A stretch of 33,443 nt of DNA, taken from contig JAJQCH010000184.1 in the NCBI GenBank assembly GCA_021202795.1, forward strand, positions 1-33,443, given 5' to 3'. This stretch comes from Oscillospiraceae bacterium (GTDB lineage Bacteria; Bacillota; Clostridia; Oscillospirales; Oscillospiraceae). Numbering within the stretch: position 1 is the stretch's first letter; each line of letters opens with the position of its first letter. The notes under the pieces were generated by a model that had not been told where the DNA came from, did no database searches, and was given only the letters and a program-made list of their open reading frames with translations. Both the position numbers and the translations under genes were made by a program. Shown here in pieces: positions 1-9,348 of the stretch.

Positions 1-153
1 ATCACTATGGATTTTCTTTTTCAAGTGTCCATCTTCATTATGCAATCAACCCAAATTTAAAAATATGTATAATACGCGAAAACTCCAGGCGGAACGCAAA
101 ATCCGCCCACAACCACCATGGTAACACTTAACCGGCTGAAATGCAAGTTTCTG

Positions 154-182
154 TTTACAAAAAAACTGCCTTCGTTTATAAT
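154..182 (+). promoter_or_regulatory. sigma-A type promoter for XRE regulator-lepA
   Basis: TTTACA (154-159), 17-nt spacer, TATAAT (177-182). Confidence 0.75.
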
Positions 183-218
183 ACTAAATGTTATCGAACG
201 AATCAGGAGGAAATAGGC

Positions 219-521
219 GTGGATCAGCGGAAGTTTTGTGAAAACCTGGCCAGGCTGCGCCGGGAGAAGGGAGTGTCCCAGCGAAAGGCCGCCGGGGATC
301 TGCAAATATCCCAGGCGCTGCTGAGCCATTATGAAAACGGCGCAAGAGAGCCGGGTCTGGCCTTCGTGTGCCGGGCCTGTGACTATTACGGTGTGACGGC
401 GGACTTTCTTTTGGGCCGAACGAACGACCGGGAGGAAACGGATTCCAGTGCGGCCTGTCTGGGCCGTCTGACCCAGCAGCTTCGGAAGCTGGCAGAGGAG
501 GCAGAGCAGTATATAAAATGA
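219..521 (+). CDS. XRE-family helix-turn-helix transcriptional regulator
   Basis: GTG start at 219 with AGGAGG at 205-210; protein [46 protein letters not shown] is a classic HTH_3. The ATG at 141 in the ORF track lies upstream of the promoter. Confidence 0.88.
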   Translation: MDQRKFCENLARLRREKGVSQRKAAGDLQISQALLSHYENGAREPGLAFVCRACDYYGVTADFLLGRTNDREETDSSAACLGRLTQQLRKLAEEAEQYIK

Positions 522-2305
522 AGCAGGAGAATATTCGGAATTTTTCCATCATCGCCCATATCGACCACGGAAAATCCACCCTGTCCGACCGGCTCATCGA
601 GCTGTGCGGCGCGGTGGAGGCCCGGCAGATGGAGGATCAGATCCTGGACAACATGGATCTGGAGCGAGAGCGGGGCATCACCATCAAGGCGCGGGCCGTC
701 ACCCTCTACTGGAAGGACTATCAGCTCAATCTCATCGACACGCCGGGTCATGTGGATTTCAACTATGAGGTCAGTCGCTCCTTGGCCGCCTGCGAGGGGG
801 CTGTGCTGGTGGTGGATGCCTCCCAGGGCGTAGAGGCCCAGACCTTGGCAAACACCTATCTGGCCATGGAGCATGACCTGGAGATCCTGCCGGTCATCAA
901 CAAAATCGACCTGCCTGCCGCCGACCCCGCCCGCGTGAAGGCGGAGGTGGAGGACATCATCGGCATCCCGGCCATGGACGCCCCGGAGATCTCCGCCAAA
1001 AACGGGGTGAACATCCCGGCGGTGCTGGAGGGGATTTTAAGCTCTGTTCCCGCCCCCAGCGGGGACGAGTCCGCCCCCCTGAAGGCCCTGGTGTTCGACA
1101 GCCAGTATGACAGCTATCGCGGCGTCATCGTCCTAGTGCGCTTAAAGGACGGCATTCTGGAAAAGGACATGGACGTGATCTTTATGGCCACCGGCGCGTC
1201 CTATAAGGTGGTGGAGGTGGGCCATCTGCTCCCCACCCATCTGGAGCCGTGCCAGCGGCTGACCGCCGGAGAGGTGGGCTACTTTACCGCCAGCATTAAA
1301 AACGTGGCGGACACCCGCGTGGGCGATACCGTCACCGGCACGGCCCGGCCTGCGGCAGAGCCGCTCCCCGGCTACCGCCCCGCCCGGAGCATGGTCTACT
1401 GCGGCATTTACACGGAGGACGGCTCCAAATACCCCGACCTGCGGGACGCTCTGGAAAAGCTGCGCTTAAACGACGCCTCCCTGGCCTTTGAGCCGGAATC
1501 CTCCGCCGCTCTGGGCTTCGGCTTCCGTTGCGGTTTTCTGGGGATGCTCCACCTGGAGATCGTCCAGGAGCGGCTGGAGCGGGAGTTTGACCTGGATCTG
1601 GTGACAACACTGCCCTCCGTGGTCTATGAAATCGAGATGACGGACGGCACGGTCAGACACGTATCGAACCCCCACGACTACCCTGAGGTGTCCTCTATCC
1701 TGGAGGCCAGGGAGCCGTATGTGAATATGACCATCATCACCCCCTCGGAATTTGTGGGGAATATTATGCCCCTCTGCCAGGAGCGGCGGGGGGAATATAA
1801 GGGGATGCAGTATCTTGATCAGCGCCTGGTGGAGCTGACCTATGAGATGCCTCTGGGGGAGATCATCTATAACTTCTTCGACACCCTGAAGGCCCGCACC
1901 AAGGGCTATGCCTCCATGGACTATGAATACTCCAGCTATAAGCCATCGGAGCTTGTGAAGGTGGATCTGCTCTTAAACGGCGAGCCGGTGGACGCCCTGA
2001 GCCTGATCGCCCACAAGGACAAGGCGTACCCCAGGGCAAGAAAGCTGTGCGAGAAGCTGAAGGAGAACATCCCCCGCCAGCTTTTCGAGGTGCCGATCCA
2101 GGCGGCTATCGGGGGCAAGATCATTGCCAGGGAAACGGTGAAGGCCCTGCGGAAGGACGTGCTGGCCAAGTGCTACGGCGGCGACATCACCCGGAAAAAG
2201 AAGCTGCTGGAAAAGCAGAAGGAGGGCAAAAAGAAAATGCGCTCCCTTGGCAGCGTCCAGCTCCCCACCGAGGCATTTCTCGCCGTCCTAAAGCTGGACG
2301 AGTGA
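518..2305 (+). CDS. lepA: elongation factor 4 (LepA GTPase)
   Basis: [35 protein letters not shown] and the LepA C-terminal region; start overlaps the XRE stop (ATGA). Confidence 0.98.
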   Translation: MKQENIRNFSIIAHIDHGKSTLSDRLIELCGAVEARQMEDQILDNMDLERERGITIKARAVTLYWKDYQLNLIDTPGHVDFNYEVSRSLAACEGAVLVVDASQGVEAQTLANTYLAMEHDLEILPVINKIDLPAADPARVKAEVEDIIGIPAMDAPEISAKNGVNIPAVLEGILSSVPAPSGDESAPLKALVFDSQYDSYRGVIVLVRLKDGILEKDMDVIFMATGASYKVVEVGHLLPTHLEPCQRLTAGEVGYFTASIKNVADTRVGDTVTGTARPAAEPLPGYRPARSMVYCGIYTEDGSKYPDLRDALEKLRLNDASLAFEPESSAALGFGFRCGFLGMLHLEIVQERLEREFDLDLVTTLPSVVYEIEMTDGTVRHVSNPHDYPEVSSILEAREPYVNMTIITPSEFVGNIMPLCQERRGEYKGMQYLDQRLVELTYEMPLGEIIYNFFDTLKARTKGYASMDYEYSSYKPSELVKVDLLLNGEPVDALSLIAHKDKAYPRARKLCEKLKENIPRQLFEVPIQAAIGGKIIARETVKALRKDVLAKCYGGDITRKKKLLEKQKEGKKKMRSLGSVQLPTEAFLAVLKLDE

Positions 2306-2439
2306 CAGTCAGACCGCTGGACGGCACCTTTTGCCCTTAAAAAAATCTTAAGGCCCCCTTTTGTGGAGTTTAAAACACTTTTCCGCCCTCTGATGCTATA
2401 CTTTTTTGACAGAAAAAGCGAACAGGGGGCGTGAGGAAT

Positions 2440-3138
2440 ATGAAGGTACAGCGGCGGGTGCGGCTGGAGCTGATACTACTGGCGGGACTGGTTGTGTGTC
2501 TGGCCTATGTCAGCCGATGGGCCTGGGGGAGCAGTTATGGAAACGGCGTTTATGTGACAGACGCCGGGGAGACCATCCGGGTGGAATACGGCTCCTCTAC
2601 CGGCACGGAGATCGACGTCAGCCTTTTTTCCGATCCCTATGTGAAAACCGGTGGGGATCTGGCGGTTTGGGTGCAGATCGCCTGGGAGAACCAGTGGGGC
2701 TATGTGTGGGGAACCTTTGGAAACGTTTTGACCATGGATGAGTATGCGTCGAAGCTTGCCCAGTACCCGGATAATGTGGGGCGGTACAGCAGCTTTATCC
2801 TGCAAAACTGGATAGGCCGCCGGACGGCGGACTGCGTGGGGCTGATAAAATCCTACGGCTGGTATGACCCGGACACGGGGAGCATTGAATATGGTTCCAA
2901 CGGCATGGAGGACGTGGACACAGAGGGAATGTATGAGGCCGCCACGGTGAAGGGGGAAATCGACACCCTGCCGGAAACGCCCGGCCTGGTGGTCTATATG
3001 CCCGGCCATGTGGGGGTATATATCGGCGGCGGCTATGTCATCGAGTCCATCGGTACAGAGGGCGGCGTGGTTAAAACCAGGCTGGATGGCCGGGGATGGA
3101 CGGATTGGTTCCAGTGTCCCTATATTGTCTATGAATGA
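2440..3138 (+). CDS. membrane-anchored/secreted NlpC/P60-like cysteine peptidase domain protein
   Basis: N-terminal hydrophobic anchor LELILLAGLVVCLAYVSRWAW; ADCVGLIKSYGW (Cys) and GHVGVYIGGGYVIES (His) resemble the NlpC/P60 core; start chosen at the internal ATG 10 nt after AGGGGG. Confidence 0.6.
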   Translation: MKVQRRVRLELILLAGLVVCLAYVSRWAWGSSYGNGVYVTDAGETIRVEYGSSTGTEIDVSLFSDPYVKTGGDLAVWVQIAWENQWGYVWGTFGNVLTMDEYASKLAQYPDNVGRYSSFILQNWIGRRTADCVGLIKSYGWYDPDTGSIEYGSNGMEDVDTEGMYEAATVKGEIDTLPETPGLVVYMPGHVGVYIGGGYVIESIGTEGGVVKTRLDGRGWTDWFQCPYIVYE

Positions 3139-3152
3139 CCAATCGGAATATA

Positions 3153-3187
3153 AAGCATCCCGCCCCATTTTTCAGGGCGGGATGCTT
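3153..3187. terminator. convergent-gene terminator hairpin
   Basis: 13-bp perfect stem AAGCATCCCGCCC / GGGCGGGATGCTT, 9-nt loop, between convergent genes. Confidence 0.85.
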
Positions 3188-3202
3188 GTATTTGAGAAGC
3201 TT

Positions 3203-3886
3203 TTATAAATACAGGCTAACGAAAATGGTGCTGTTCAAAATGGCGGGGGAGAGCCAGCTTACGGAGAGGAAGGAGGCCAGCAGGGACAGGACGTAGGCGT
3301 AGATATACCCGACGATCAGGGCCTCCAGTGCGCCCAGGGCGCCGCCCAGAAGGCGGTTGGTGCGGTTGAGGATGCCGCCGCCCCTCCTGCGGGAGGAGGT
3401 CAGCCGGGCCAGCAGGCCGAACAGCAGAAGAGAAACAATCAAAATCAGGATCGACAGCAGGATTTGAATCACCACCAGCAGCACCGGCTCCAGAATGGCC
3501 TGAACGATGGCCTGGGCCAGGGTGGTTCCGTCTGTGCGGAGAAGAGAGGTAATGGTTTCCAGATCCGAATCGCTGACGACCTGACCGCCCAGCAGTCCGC
3601 CCAGGTTGTCCAGCACCTCCTGCACGTCGTCCAGGGCCTCTGCGCCGTTGTTCATGGCGGTGATGGCGTCTGCCGGAATGGCGGATTCCACCGCCGAGAC
3701 CACCGGGGCCTCCACATAGTTGTCATAGACGGTCTGCGACCAGGAAGCGCCCCAGGTGGCGATCAGCACCAGGGCCACGGCCCAGCCCAGCATACGCAGC
3801 AGGGCAGATAACATTCCGTGCCGCCAGCCCTTCCAAATCATGGAAAGAAACAGGGCGACCAGTATTAAATCGTATATCCAGTTCAT
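3203..3886 (-). CDS. CvpA family membrane protein
   Basis: MNWIYDLILVALFLSMIWKGWRHGMLSALLRMLGWAVALVL plus later TM helices; CvpA-like layout; internal Met start. Confidence 0.75.
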   Translation of the reverse strand: MNWIYDLILVALFLSMIWKGWRHGMLSALLRMLGWAVALVLIATWGASWSQTVYDNYVEAPVVSAVESAIPADAITAMNNGAEALDDVQEVLDNLGGLLGGQVVSDSDLETITSLLRTDGTTLAQAIVQAILEPVLLVVIQILLSILILIVSLLLFGLLARLTSSRRRGGGILNRTNRLLGGALGALEALIVGYIYAYVLSLLASFLSVSWLSPAILNSTIFVSLYL

Positions 3887-3923
3887 GGATTCGCTCCTTT
3901 GCTTGTAAAGTCTGTTGGGCCTG

Positions 3924-6050
3924 TCAGCCAAACAGATAGCGGTAATAGTCCTTGTCGATGACCTGGCCGGAAAAGTTCAGCTTGTTGGAGACGAGCTGCT
4001 TGATGCGGCTGATATAGTCCTCGTCCTCCGTATAGCCCTCGTTGGGGTAATAGGTGCCGGTGGTGGAGTCGTATTTTCCCTGCTCCGTTACCCAGCTATA
4101 GTTATTCCAGAGAACCAGGGCCTCTGCATCGGAGAACACGTCCCGTCCCACCAGAAGGCGGGAGTCAAATTCCAGGCCGAACAGGTTCGAGAGGGTGGGG
4201 ACGATGTCCAGGCTGTAGGTGGGAGAGGAGATCTCGCAGGCCATATCCTGGTATTCGTTTTCCAGGCAGCCCGACCAGATGATCAGGGTGTTGTGATCCT
4301 GCTCCCAGCTATTGGTGTATGTGTAGCCATAGAGATCTGCCACATAGTCCTCGCTGTTTCCGAAGGTGGCGGAGTTTTCCAGTCCGTAGGGATAGTGGTC
4401 GGCAGTCAGGCAGATGACGGTGTTGTCGGCAATGCCTGCCTCCTCCAGCGCCTCTACCATATAGGTCAGGGCCTCCTCCAGAACCATCTGATAGCAGATA
4501 TAGTACAGGGTCGTGTCCTTATAGCTGTCGCCCAGCACCTCCTTGACCCGGTCGAGATAGGTGTAAACCTGGGGGTAGTTGGACAGATAGGTACAGTGAT
4601 CGCTGATAGTCATATAATAAATGCTGAAGGGCTGATTGTCAATATAGGTTTGCAGCGTGGTCTGGAACATGACCAGGTCGTTGGCGCTGCTGGCGCCGAC
4701 GATGTCCTCCAGTCCGTTTCCAAAGCCCAGGTACACGTCGTAGCCAAGATTTTCATGGGTCAGGTTCCGGCTGTAAACGGAGTAGACGCCGTTGTGGAAG
4801 GCGGCGCTGTAATAGCCCAGCCGCTGAAGCTGGGAGCCAAGGGTGAAGTAATTTCGGGTATACTGGGTGTCCCGCATACTCTGCACGCCGTTGATGGGAG
4901 CCAGCCCCATCAGGAAGGAAAACTCCCCGGTGGAGGTGCTGCCGCCCCAGGAGGGCTGATAGTAGTCGGAGAAATAAAAGCCGTTGTGGGCCAGCCGGTA
5001 CAGGGTGGGGGTCAGCTCCTCGTTAATGACGCAGTCGGAAAACGCCTCGGCGCAGATGAGGATCAGGTTCATCCCCTCGAACAGACCGGTGTATTCGTTT
5101 TTGCTGCTGGCGGTCAGGGAGGAGACGTATTCGTTCAGCGCCAGATATTCCTCGTCCGTGGTGAGAACATTATAAGACTCAAAGTCAATGTCCATCATGT
5201 TCAGGCCATAGTCCTCCGCTGCCTCCTCGGTCTCCTCCGTGGCCTCGGTCGATTCCTCCGTCTCCGATTCCGTTTCCTCGACGGTCTCCAGCACAAAGCT
5301 GGTGGTGGAGCGGGAGCGGGAGACGTTCAGCCGCAGACTGGTGACAAGGCCGAAGGTCTGGGTGGCGGTGTTGAACTCATAGCTGTTGCTGTATTTGTCG
5401 CTCTGTCCCCCGTGGCTGGCGGCCAGCGCGCCCACGCCCTGCACCATCAATGCCAGTACCAGCAATATGCCCACAAAGGCGGGGCGGTATCGTCTGGCCG
5501 GGATGTGCCGCCGCCCGGCGAAGATATAAAACAGCGTCGGAAGGAAGAACAGGAATATCTTCGGCAGGCCAAAGAAGATGGCCCGGAGCAAATCGGATGT
5601 GAAGGTTCCCACCACGTTTCCCGTGCCGCTGATAATGGAGCCGATGGTCATATAGACCTGATAGCTGTACTCCACCAGACATTCCACCGTGAACAGCAGT
5701 CCGATCAGAAACAGCAGGATGATGCTGATGACGCGGCTGATTTTTGCCCGGAAAAGGGACGTCAGACAGGCGGCAACCAGCCCAGCGGCCAGTCCAAACA
5801 GGACGGGATAAATCAGGCTCTGAAAAAAGCCCGCGCTGCCGAACAGCCGCAGAAGAACCTCCTCATAGACCATTACCGCAGGGAACAGGGCCAGATGGGG
5901 CAGCGTCCAGGTTTGCTCCCGGCTCCAGCGCCGCAGTCTCTGCCAGCTTCCCCGCAGAATGAAAAGAATTGCCCCGAAGCGGGCCTTCAGCTCCCCACGC
6001 CGGCGCTTGCGCTTGGGCGGAGGCGGCTCCTTCAAATGAGCAGGTGCCAT
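3924..6050 (-). CDS. LTA synthase / phosphoglycerol transferase-like membrane sulfatase-superfamily protein
   Basis: N-terminal TM helices, Thr/Glu-rich linker, then NLILICAEAFSDCVINEELTPTLYRLAHNGFYFSDYYQPSWGGSTSTGEFSFL...LTADHYPYG, typical of LtaS/MdoB-type enzymes. Confidence 0.9.
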   Translation of the reverse strand: MAPAHLKEPPPPKRKRRRGELKARFGAILFILRGSWQRLRRWSREQTWTLPHLALFPAVMVYEEVLLRLFGSAGFFQSLIYPVLFGLAAGLVAACLTSLFRAKISRVISIILLFLIGLLFTVECLVEYSYQVYMTIGSIISGTGNVVGTFTSDLLRAIFFGLPKIFLFFLPTLFYIFAGRRHIPARRYRPAFVGILLVLALMVQGVGALAASHGGQSDKYSNSYEFNTATQTFGLVTSLRLNVSRSRSTTSFVLETVEETESETEESTEATEETEEAAEDYGLNMMDIDFESYNVLTTDEEYLALNEYVSSLTASSKNEYTGLFEGMNLILICAEAFSDCVINEELTPTLYRLAHNGFYFSDYYQPSWGGSTSTGEFSFLMGLAPINGVQSMRDTQYTRNYFTLGSQLQRLGYYSAAFHNGVYSVYSRNLTHENLGYDVYLGFGNGLEDIVGASSANDLVMFQTTLQTYIDNQPFSIYYMTISDHCTYLSNYPQVYTYLDRVKEVLGDSYKDTTLYYICYQMVLEEALTYMVEALEEAGIADNTVICLTADHYPYGLENSATFGNSEDYVADLYGYTYTNSWEQDHNTLIIWSGCLENEYQDMACEISSPTYSLDIVPTLSNLFGLEFDSRLLVGRDVFSDAEALVLWNNYSWVTEQGKYDSTTGTYYPNEGYTEDEDYISRIKQLVSNKLNFSGQVIDKDYYRYLFG

Positions 6051-6202
6051 GATAAACGCCTCTCTTTTGTAAAATTTTGTAAATTCTTGTAAAATGAATG
6101 ATAAGATTTAATAATGATTATAACACAATTTTTATATCACGCAACAAAAATCGACAAAACAGGGGGAATATCCCAGGCGTTCGCCTTTGCGTATGGGAGG
6201 TT

Positions 6203-6231
6203 TTGACAGCCCTTTCCCTTTGCTGTATAAT
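6203..6231 (+). promoter_or_regulatory. consensus sigma-A promoter
   Basis: TTGACA (6203-6208), 17-nt spacer, TATAAT (6226-6231). Confidence 0.85.
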
Positions 6232-6267
6232 AAAAGGCACTATGATTTACAGGAGAGAATGTCAGCT

Positions 6268-6702
6268 ATGAGCGAACGAAGCGAACGGGCGCTGGCCAAG
6301 CATAAGGAGGGCTGCAACTGCAGTCAGTCCGTGGCCTGCGCCTATTGCGACCTGGTGGGGCTGGACGAGACCCAGGCCCGCCGGATCATGGGAGGCTTTG
6401 GCCTTGGCATGGGCTGCATGGAGGGTACCTGCGGTGCGCTGTCCGGGGCCGTGGTGATTGCCAGCCTGAAATTGAGCGATACCCTGCCGGATGGCCCCGC
6501 GAAGAAAAAGCAGATCTATGATGTCTGCGGTCAGATCCTTCGCGCCTTTCAGGAGAAAAACGGCTCTGTGATATGCCGGGAGCTGAAGGGCGTCGGCAGC
6601 GGAAAGGTTCTCCGCTCCTGCGACGGATGTATTCAGGACGCGGCGGAGCTGCTGGAGGCCGCGCTGTTTGCCCCGGACGGGGAGAAGGAGGGCGGCGCAT
6701 GA
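6268..6702 (+). CDS. C_GCAxxG_C_C family (putative redox) protein
   Basis: GCNCSQSVACAYCDLVGLDETQARRIMGGFGLGMGCMEGTCGALSGAVV; start placed after AGGAGAG at 6251-6257. Confidence 0.85.
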   Translation: MSERSERALAKHKEGCNCSQSVACAYCDLVGLDETQARRIMGGFGLGMGCMEGTCGALSGAVVIASLKLSDTLPDGPAKKKQIYDVCGQILRAFQEKNGSVICRELKGVGSGKVLRSCDGCIQDAAELLEAALFAPDGEKEGGA

Positions 6703-7721
6703 CCTATGAGGAGATCTTGGCGGCCTCCCGGAACGAGCTTGGCCCCCACTGCAAGGGCTGCCCGGTGTGCAACGGCCTGGCCTGCGGCAATTCCATGCCC
6801 GGCCCTGGGAGCAAGGGGCCGGGAAATGCCGCCGCCCGGAACTATTCCAAGTGGCAGGAGATCTGCGTCAACATGGACACCCTATGCGAAAACAGACCGG
6901 TGGACATCTCCGTGGAGCTGTTTGGCCATCGATTTTCCGCCCCCATTTTTGCCGCGCCCCTGGGGGCCGTGAATCTGCACTACGGGGACAAGTATGACGA
7001 CCTGACCTATAACGACGTGCTGGTACCCGCCTGCGCGGACTACGGCATCGCCGCCTTCACCGGGGACGGGGCCGACCCCGGCGTTATGCGGGCCGCCGGG
7101 GAGGCCATCAGCCGCTGCGGCGGCATGGGCATCCCCACGGTAAAGCCCTGGAACAAGGAGGCCATTTTTGAAAAGCTGGACTACATAAAGTCCAAGGGCG
7201 GCTCCTTTGCCGTGGCCATGGACGTGGATGCGGCGGGCCTGCCCTTTTTGAAGGCCCTGAACCCCAACGCGGGCAGCAAATCCGTGGCGGAGATGAAGGA
7301 GATCATCGCCTATGCCGACGCCCCCTTCATCATCAAGGGAATTATGACCCCCGCCGGGGCGGAGAAGGCCATCCAGGCCGGGGCCGCCGCCATTGTGGTC
7401 TCCAACCACGGGGGCCGGGTGCAGGGCGGCGTACCGTCCACGGCGGAGGTGCTGCCCGGCATTGCCAGGGCGGCGGCCGGTCGCATCCCCATTCTGGTGG
7501 ACGGCGGCATCCGCAGCGGCCTGGACGTGTTCCGCGCCCTGGCCCTGGGGGCCAGCGCTGTTTTGATTGGCCGTCCCATCGTCCCCTTTATCTACGCCGC
7601 CGGTCGGGAGGGTGTTCAGGTCTATCTGGACAGAATCACCGACGAGCTGCGCTCCACCATGACCATGTGCGGAACCCCCGCGCTGAAGGACATTGGGGAG
7701 AATAATATTTTCCGGGGATGA
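6699..7721 (+). CDS. FMN-dependent alpha-hydroxy-acid oxidizing/dehydrogenase family protein with N-terminal Cys cluster
   Basis: ATG overlaps upstream stop (ATGA); SNHGGR, DGGIRSGLDVFRALALGASAVLIGRP; N-terminal CKGCPVCNGLAC. Confidence 0.88.
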   Translation: MTYEEILAASRNELGPHCKGCPVCNGLACGNSMPGPGSKGPGNAAARNYSKWQEICVNMDTLCENRPVDISVELFGHRFSAPIFAAPLGAVNLHYGDKYDDLTYNDVLVPACADYGIAAFTGDGADPGVMRAAGEAISRCGGMGIPTVKPWNKEAIFEKLDYIKSKGGSFAVAMDVDAAGLPFLKALNPNAGSKSVAEMKEIIAYADAPFIIKGIMTPAGAEKAIQAGAAAIVVSNHGGRVQGGVPSTAEVLPGIARAAAGRIPILVDGGIRSGLDVFRALALGASAVLIGRPIVPFIYAAGREGVQVYLDRITDELRSTMTMCGTPALKDIGENNIFRG

Positions 7722-7758
7722 AGGGGATATATAGATAAAACCTTTATATATTATATAA

Positions 7759-7817
7759 ATATGTTCCCCTGGGAGGGACAGTGGAAAAAACCGCTGTCAA
7801 ACACAGGGGGAATATAT
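7759..7817. terminator. long bipartite hairpin between convergent genes
   Basis: outer arms ATATGTTCCCCTG / CAGGGGGAATATAT, inner hairpin GACAGTGG-AAAAAA-CCGCTGTC. Confidence 0.55.
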
Positions 7818-7842
7818 TTTTGGGAATGGGCTTCCGCTTAAA

Positions 7843-8991
7843 TTAAAGGTCGGCGAAGAAGCTTTCGATCTCCGCCCTGGTTCCGGCGCAGCGGCCGGAG
7901 ATCATGCACTCCTGGCCGCCGCCGCGGGCTTTTAGGGCTGGGCCGTGGGCTTTGATGAAGGCCCGCATATTGACGGCGCGGCTTGCCATGACGAACTGAT
8001 AGGCCCCCTCCTGGCCGGAGAACACGGCGCAGACGCCGCCGCATTTTTCCATTCCGGCGTTGGCCAGGATCCGCATGGCGGCGTCGTCCCCCTGGACGAA
8101 CAGGGCCAGATTCCCCTCCGTCTCCTCCAGGGCGGCGGCCTGAGCCTCGATTTGTTGGCGCTGAAGACCGATGAGCTGGTGCTTCAGCTCGTCCCGCTGG
8201 GCCAGAAGCTTTTCCACGGCGGGAACCAGCCTGTCCTGGGGTGCGTTCAGCAGGGCGGAGAGGGCGGCTGTGTCCTCATACCGGCGGCGGTAGTCGGAAA
8301 GGGCGTCCCGCCCGGCCCGCATCCAAAGCCGTATGCCGCCCCGGTGGCGCATGAAGTCCAGGATTTTGACAAGCCCAATCTGCCCGGTGCCGGACACATG
8401 GGGGGCGCAGCAGGCGCACATATCTATGCCGGGGATGGTGACGATCCGCACGTTTTCCGTCAGCTCCAGTTTGCTGCGGTAGGGGAGGGCGGTCAGCTCC
8501 ACTGCCGGGGGGAAAGTAGCGGTCACGGGCAGATCGGCCCACACGGCGGCGTTGGCCTCGTCCTCGATTTCATCGAGCTGGGCGCGGGTCAGCTCCCCGC
8601 TGAAATCCACGGTGCAGCCGTCCTCTCCCAGATGGAAGCCCACGTTTTCATAGCCATACCGGCTGTGAACCAGGCCGGAGACGATATGCTCCCCGGAGTG
8701 GTTCTGCATCTTGCGGAAGCGGTCGGGCCAGTCAATGCGGCCCTCCACGGTATCTCCCACCGGCAGGGGGGCGTCCGTGCGGTGATAGACGAGGCCGCCC
8801 CGCTCGTGGACGTCCAGCACCACCGCATCGCCCAGGCGGCCTGTGTCCGCCGTCTGGCCCCCGCCCTCCGGGAAAAAAGCGGTCTGGTCAAGAACAATAT
8901 CCCAGCCGTCCCCGGCGGCCTCGCAGGAGAGAACGGCGGCCTGGAAGGACTGGGTAAAGGCATCTTCGTAGTACAGCTTTCGCGTGGGCAT
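7843..8991 (-). CDS. alanyl-tRNA editing protein, AlaX-like (AlaRS second additional domain plus DHHA1-like C-terminus)
   Basis: FFPEGGGQTADTG, NHSGEHIVSG, CACCAPHVSGTGQIG, C-terminal RGGGQECMISG. Confidence 0.9.
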   Translation of the reverse strand: MPTRKLYYEDAFTQSFQAAVLSCEAAGDGWDIVLDQTAFFPEGGGQTADTGRLGDAVVLDVHERGGLVYHRTDAPLPVGDTVEGRIDWPDRFRKMQNHSGEHIVSGLVHSRYGYENVGFHLGEDGCTVDFSGELTRAQLDEIEDEANAAVWADLPVTATFPPAVELTALPYRSKLELTENVRIVTIPGIDMCACCAPHVSGTGQIGLVKILDFMRHRGGIRLWMRAGRDALSDYRRRYEDTAALSALLNAPQDRLVPAVEKLLAQRDELKHQLIGLQRQQIEAQAAALEETEGNLALFVQGDDAAMRILANAGMEKCGGVCAVFSGQEGAYQFVMASRAVNMRAFIKAHGPALKARGGGQECMISGRCAGTRAEIESFFADL

Positions 8992-9030
8992 GGTTGACCT
9001 CCTGAAAAAAAGAGTGTATACTAAACATCT

Positions 9031-9312
9031 ATGGATACATTTTCTGTTTTATTGATATACTTTGAGCTTGTGAATCTGCTGGCCCTGGCCGCGATGGGCA
9101 TTGACAAGCACCGGGCCAGAACCAACCGGGAGCGGATTCCGGAGGCGGCGCTGATGACCCTGGCCGTGATTGGCGGGAGCATTGGGGCCTTGGGCGGGAT
9201 GTACCTGTTCCGCCACAAGACAAGAAAGCCAAAATTCACCGTCGGCATCCCTGTGATTTTGGGGATGCAGGTATTTTTCGCCCTGCTTTTGTTTTTTGCG
9301 GTGGGCTATTAA
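9031..9312 (+). CDS. DUF1294 family membrane protein
   Basis: LVNLLALAAMGIDKHRARTNRERIPEAALMTLAVIGGSIGALGGMYLFRHKTRKPKFTVGIP. Confidence 0.85.
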   Translation: MDTFSVLLIYFELVNLLALAAMGIDKHRARTNRERIPEAALMTLAVIGGSIGALGGMYLFRHKTRKPKFTVGIPVILGMQVFFALLLFFAVGY

Positions 9313-9348
9313 ATTAAAGTATAAGAGCATTTTGGAGGTACGTCAAGT

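Noticed and set aside
3915-6092. 725-aa plus-strand ORF antisense to the LtaS-like gene
   Set aside because: Shadow frame of a high-GC coding gene; low-complexity G/V/Q/H-rich translation with no recognisable domain, whereas the minus frame has clear motifs
6187-6267. N-terminal extension of the C_GCAxxG_C_C ORF from ATG 6187
   Set aside because: The first ATG precedes the consensus promoter at 6203-6231; AGGAGAG supports the start at 6268
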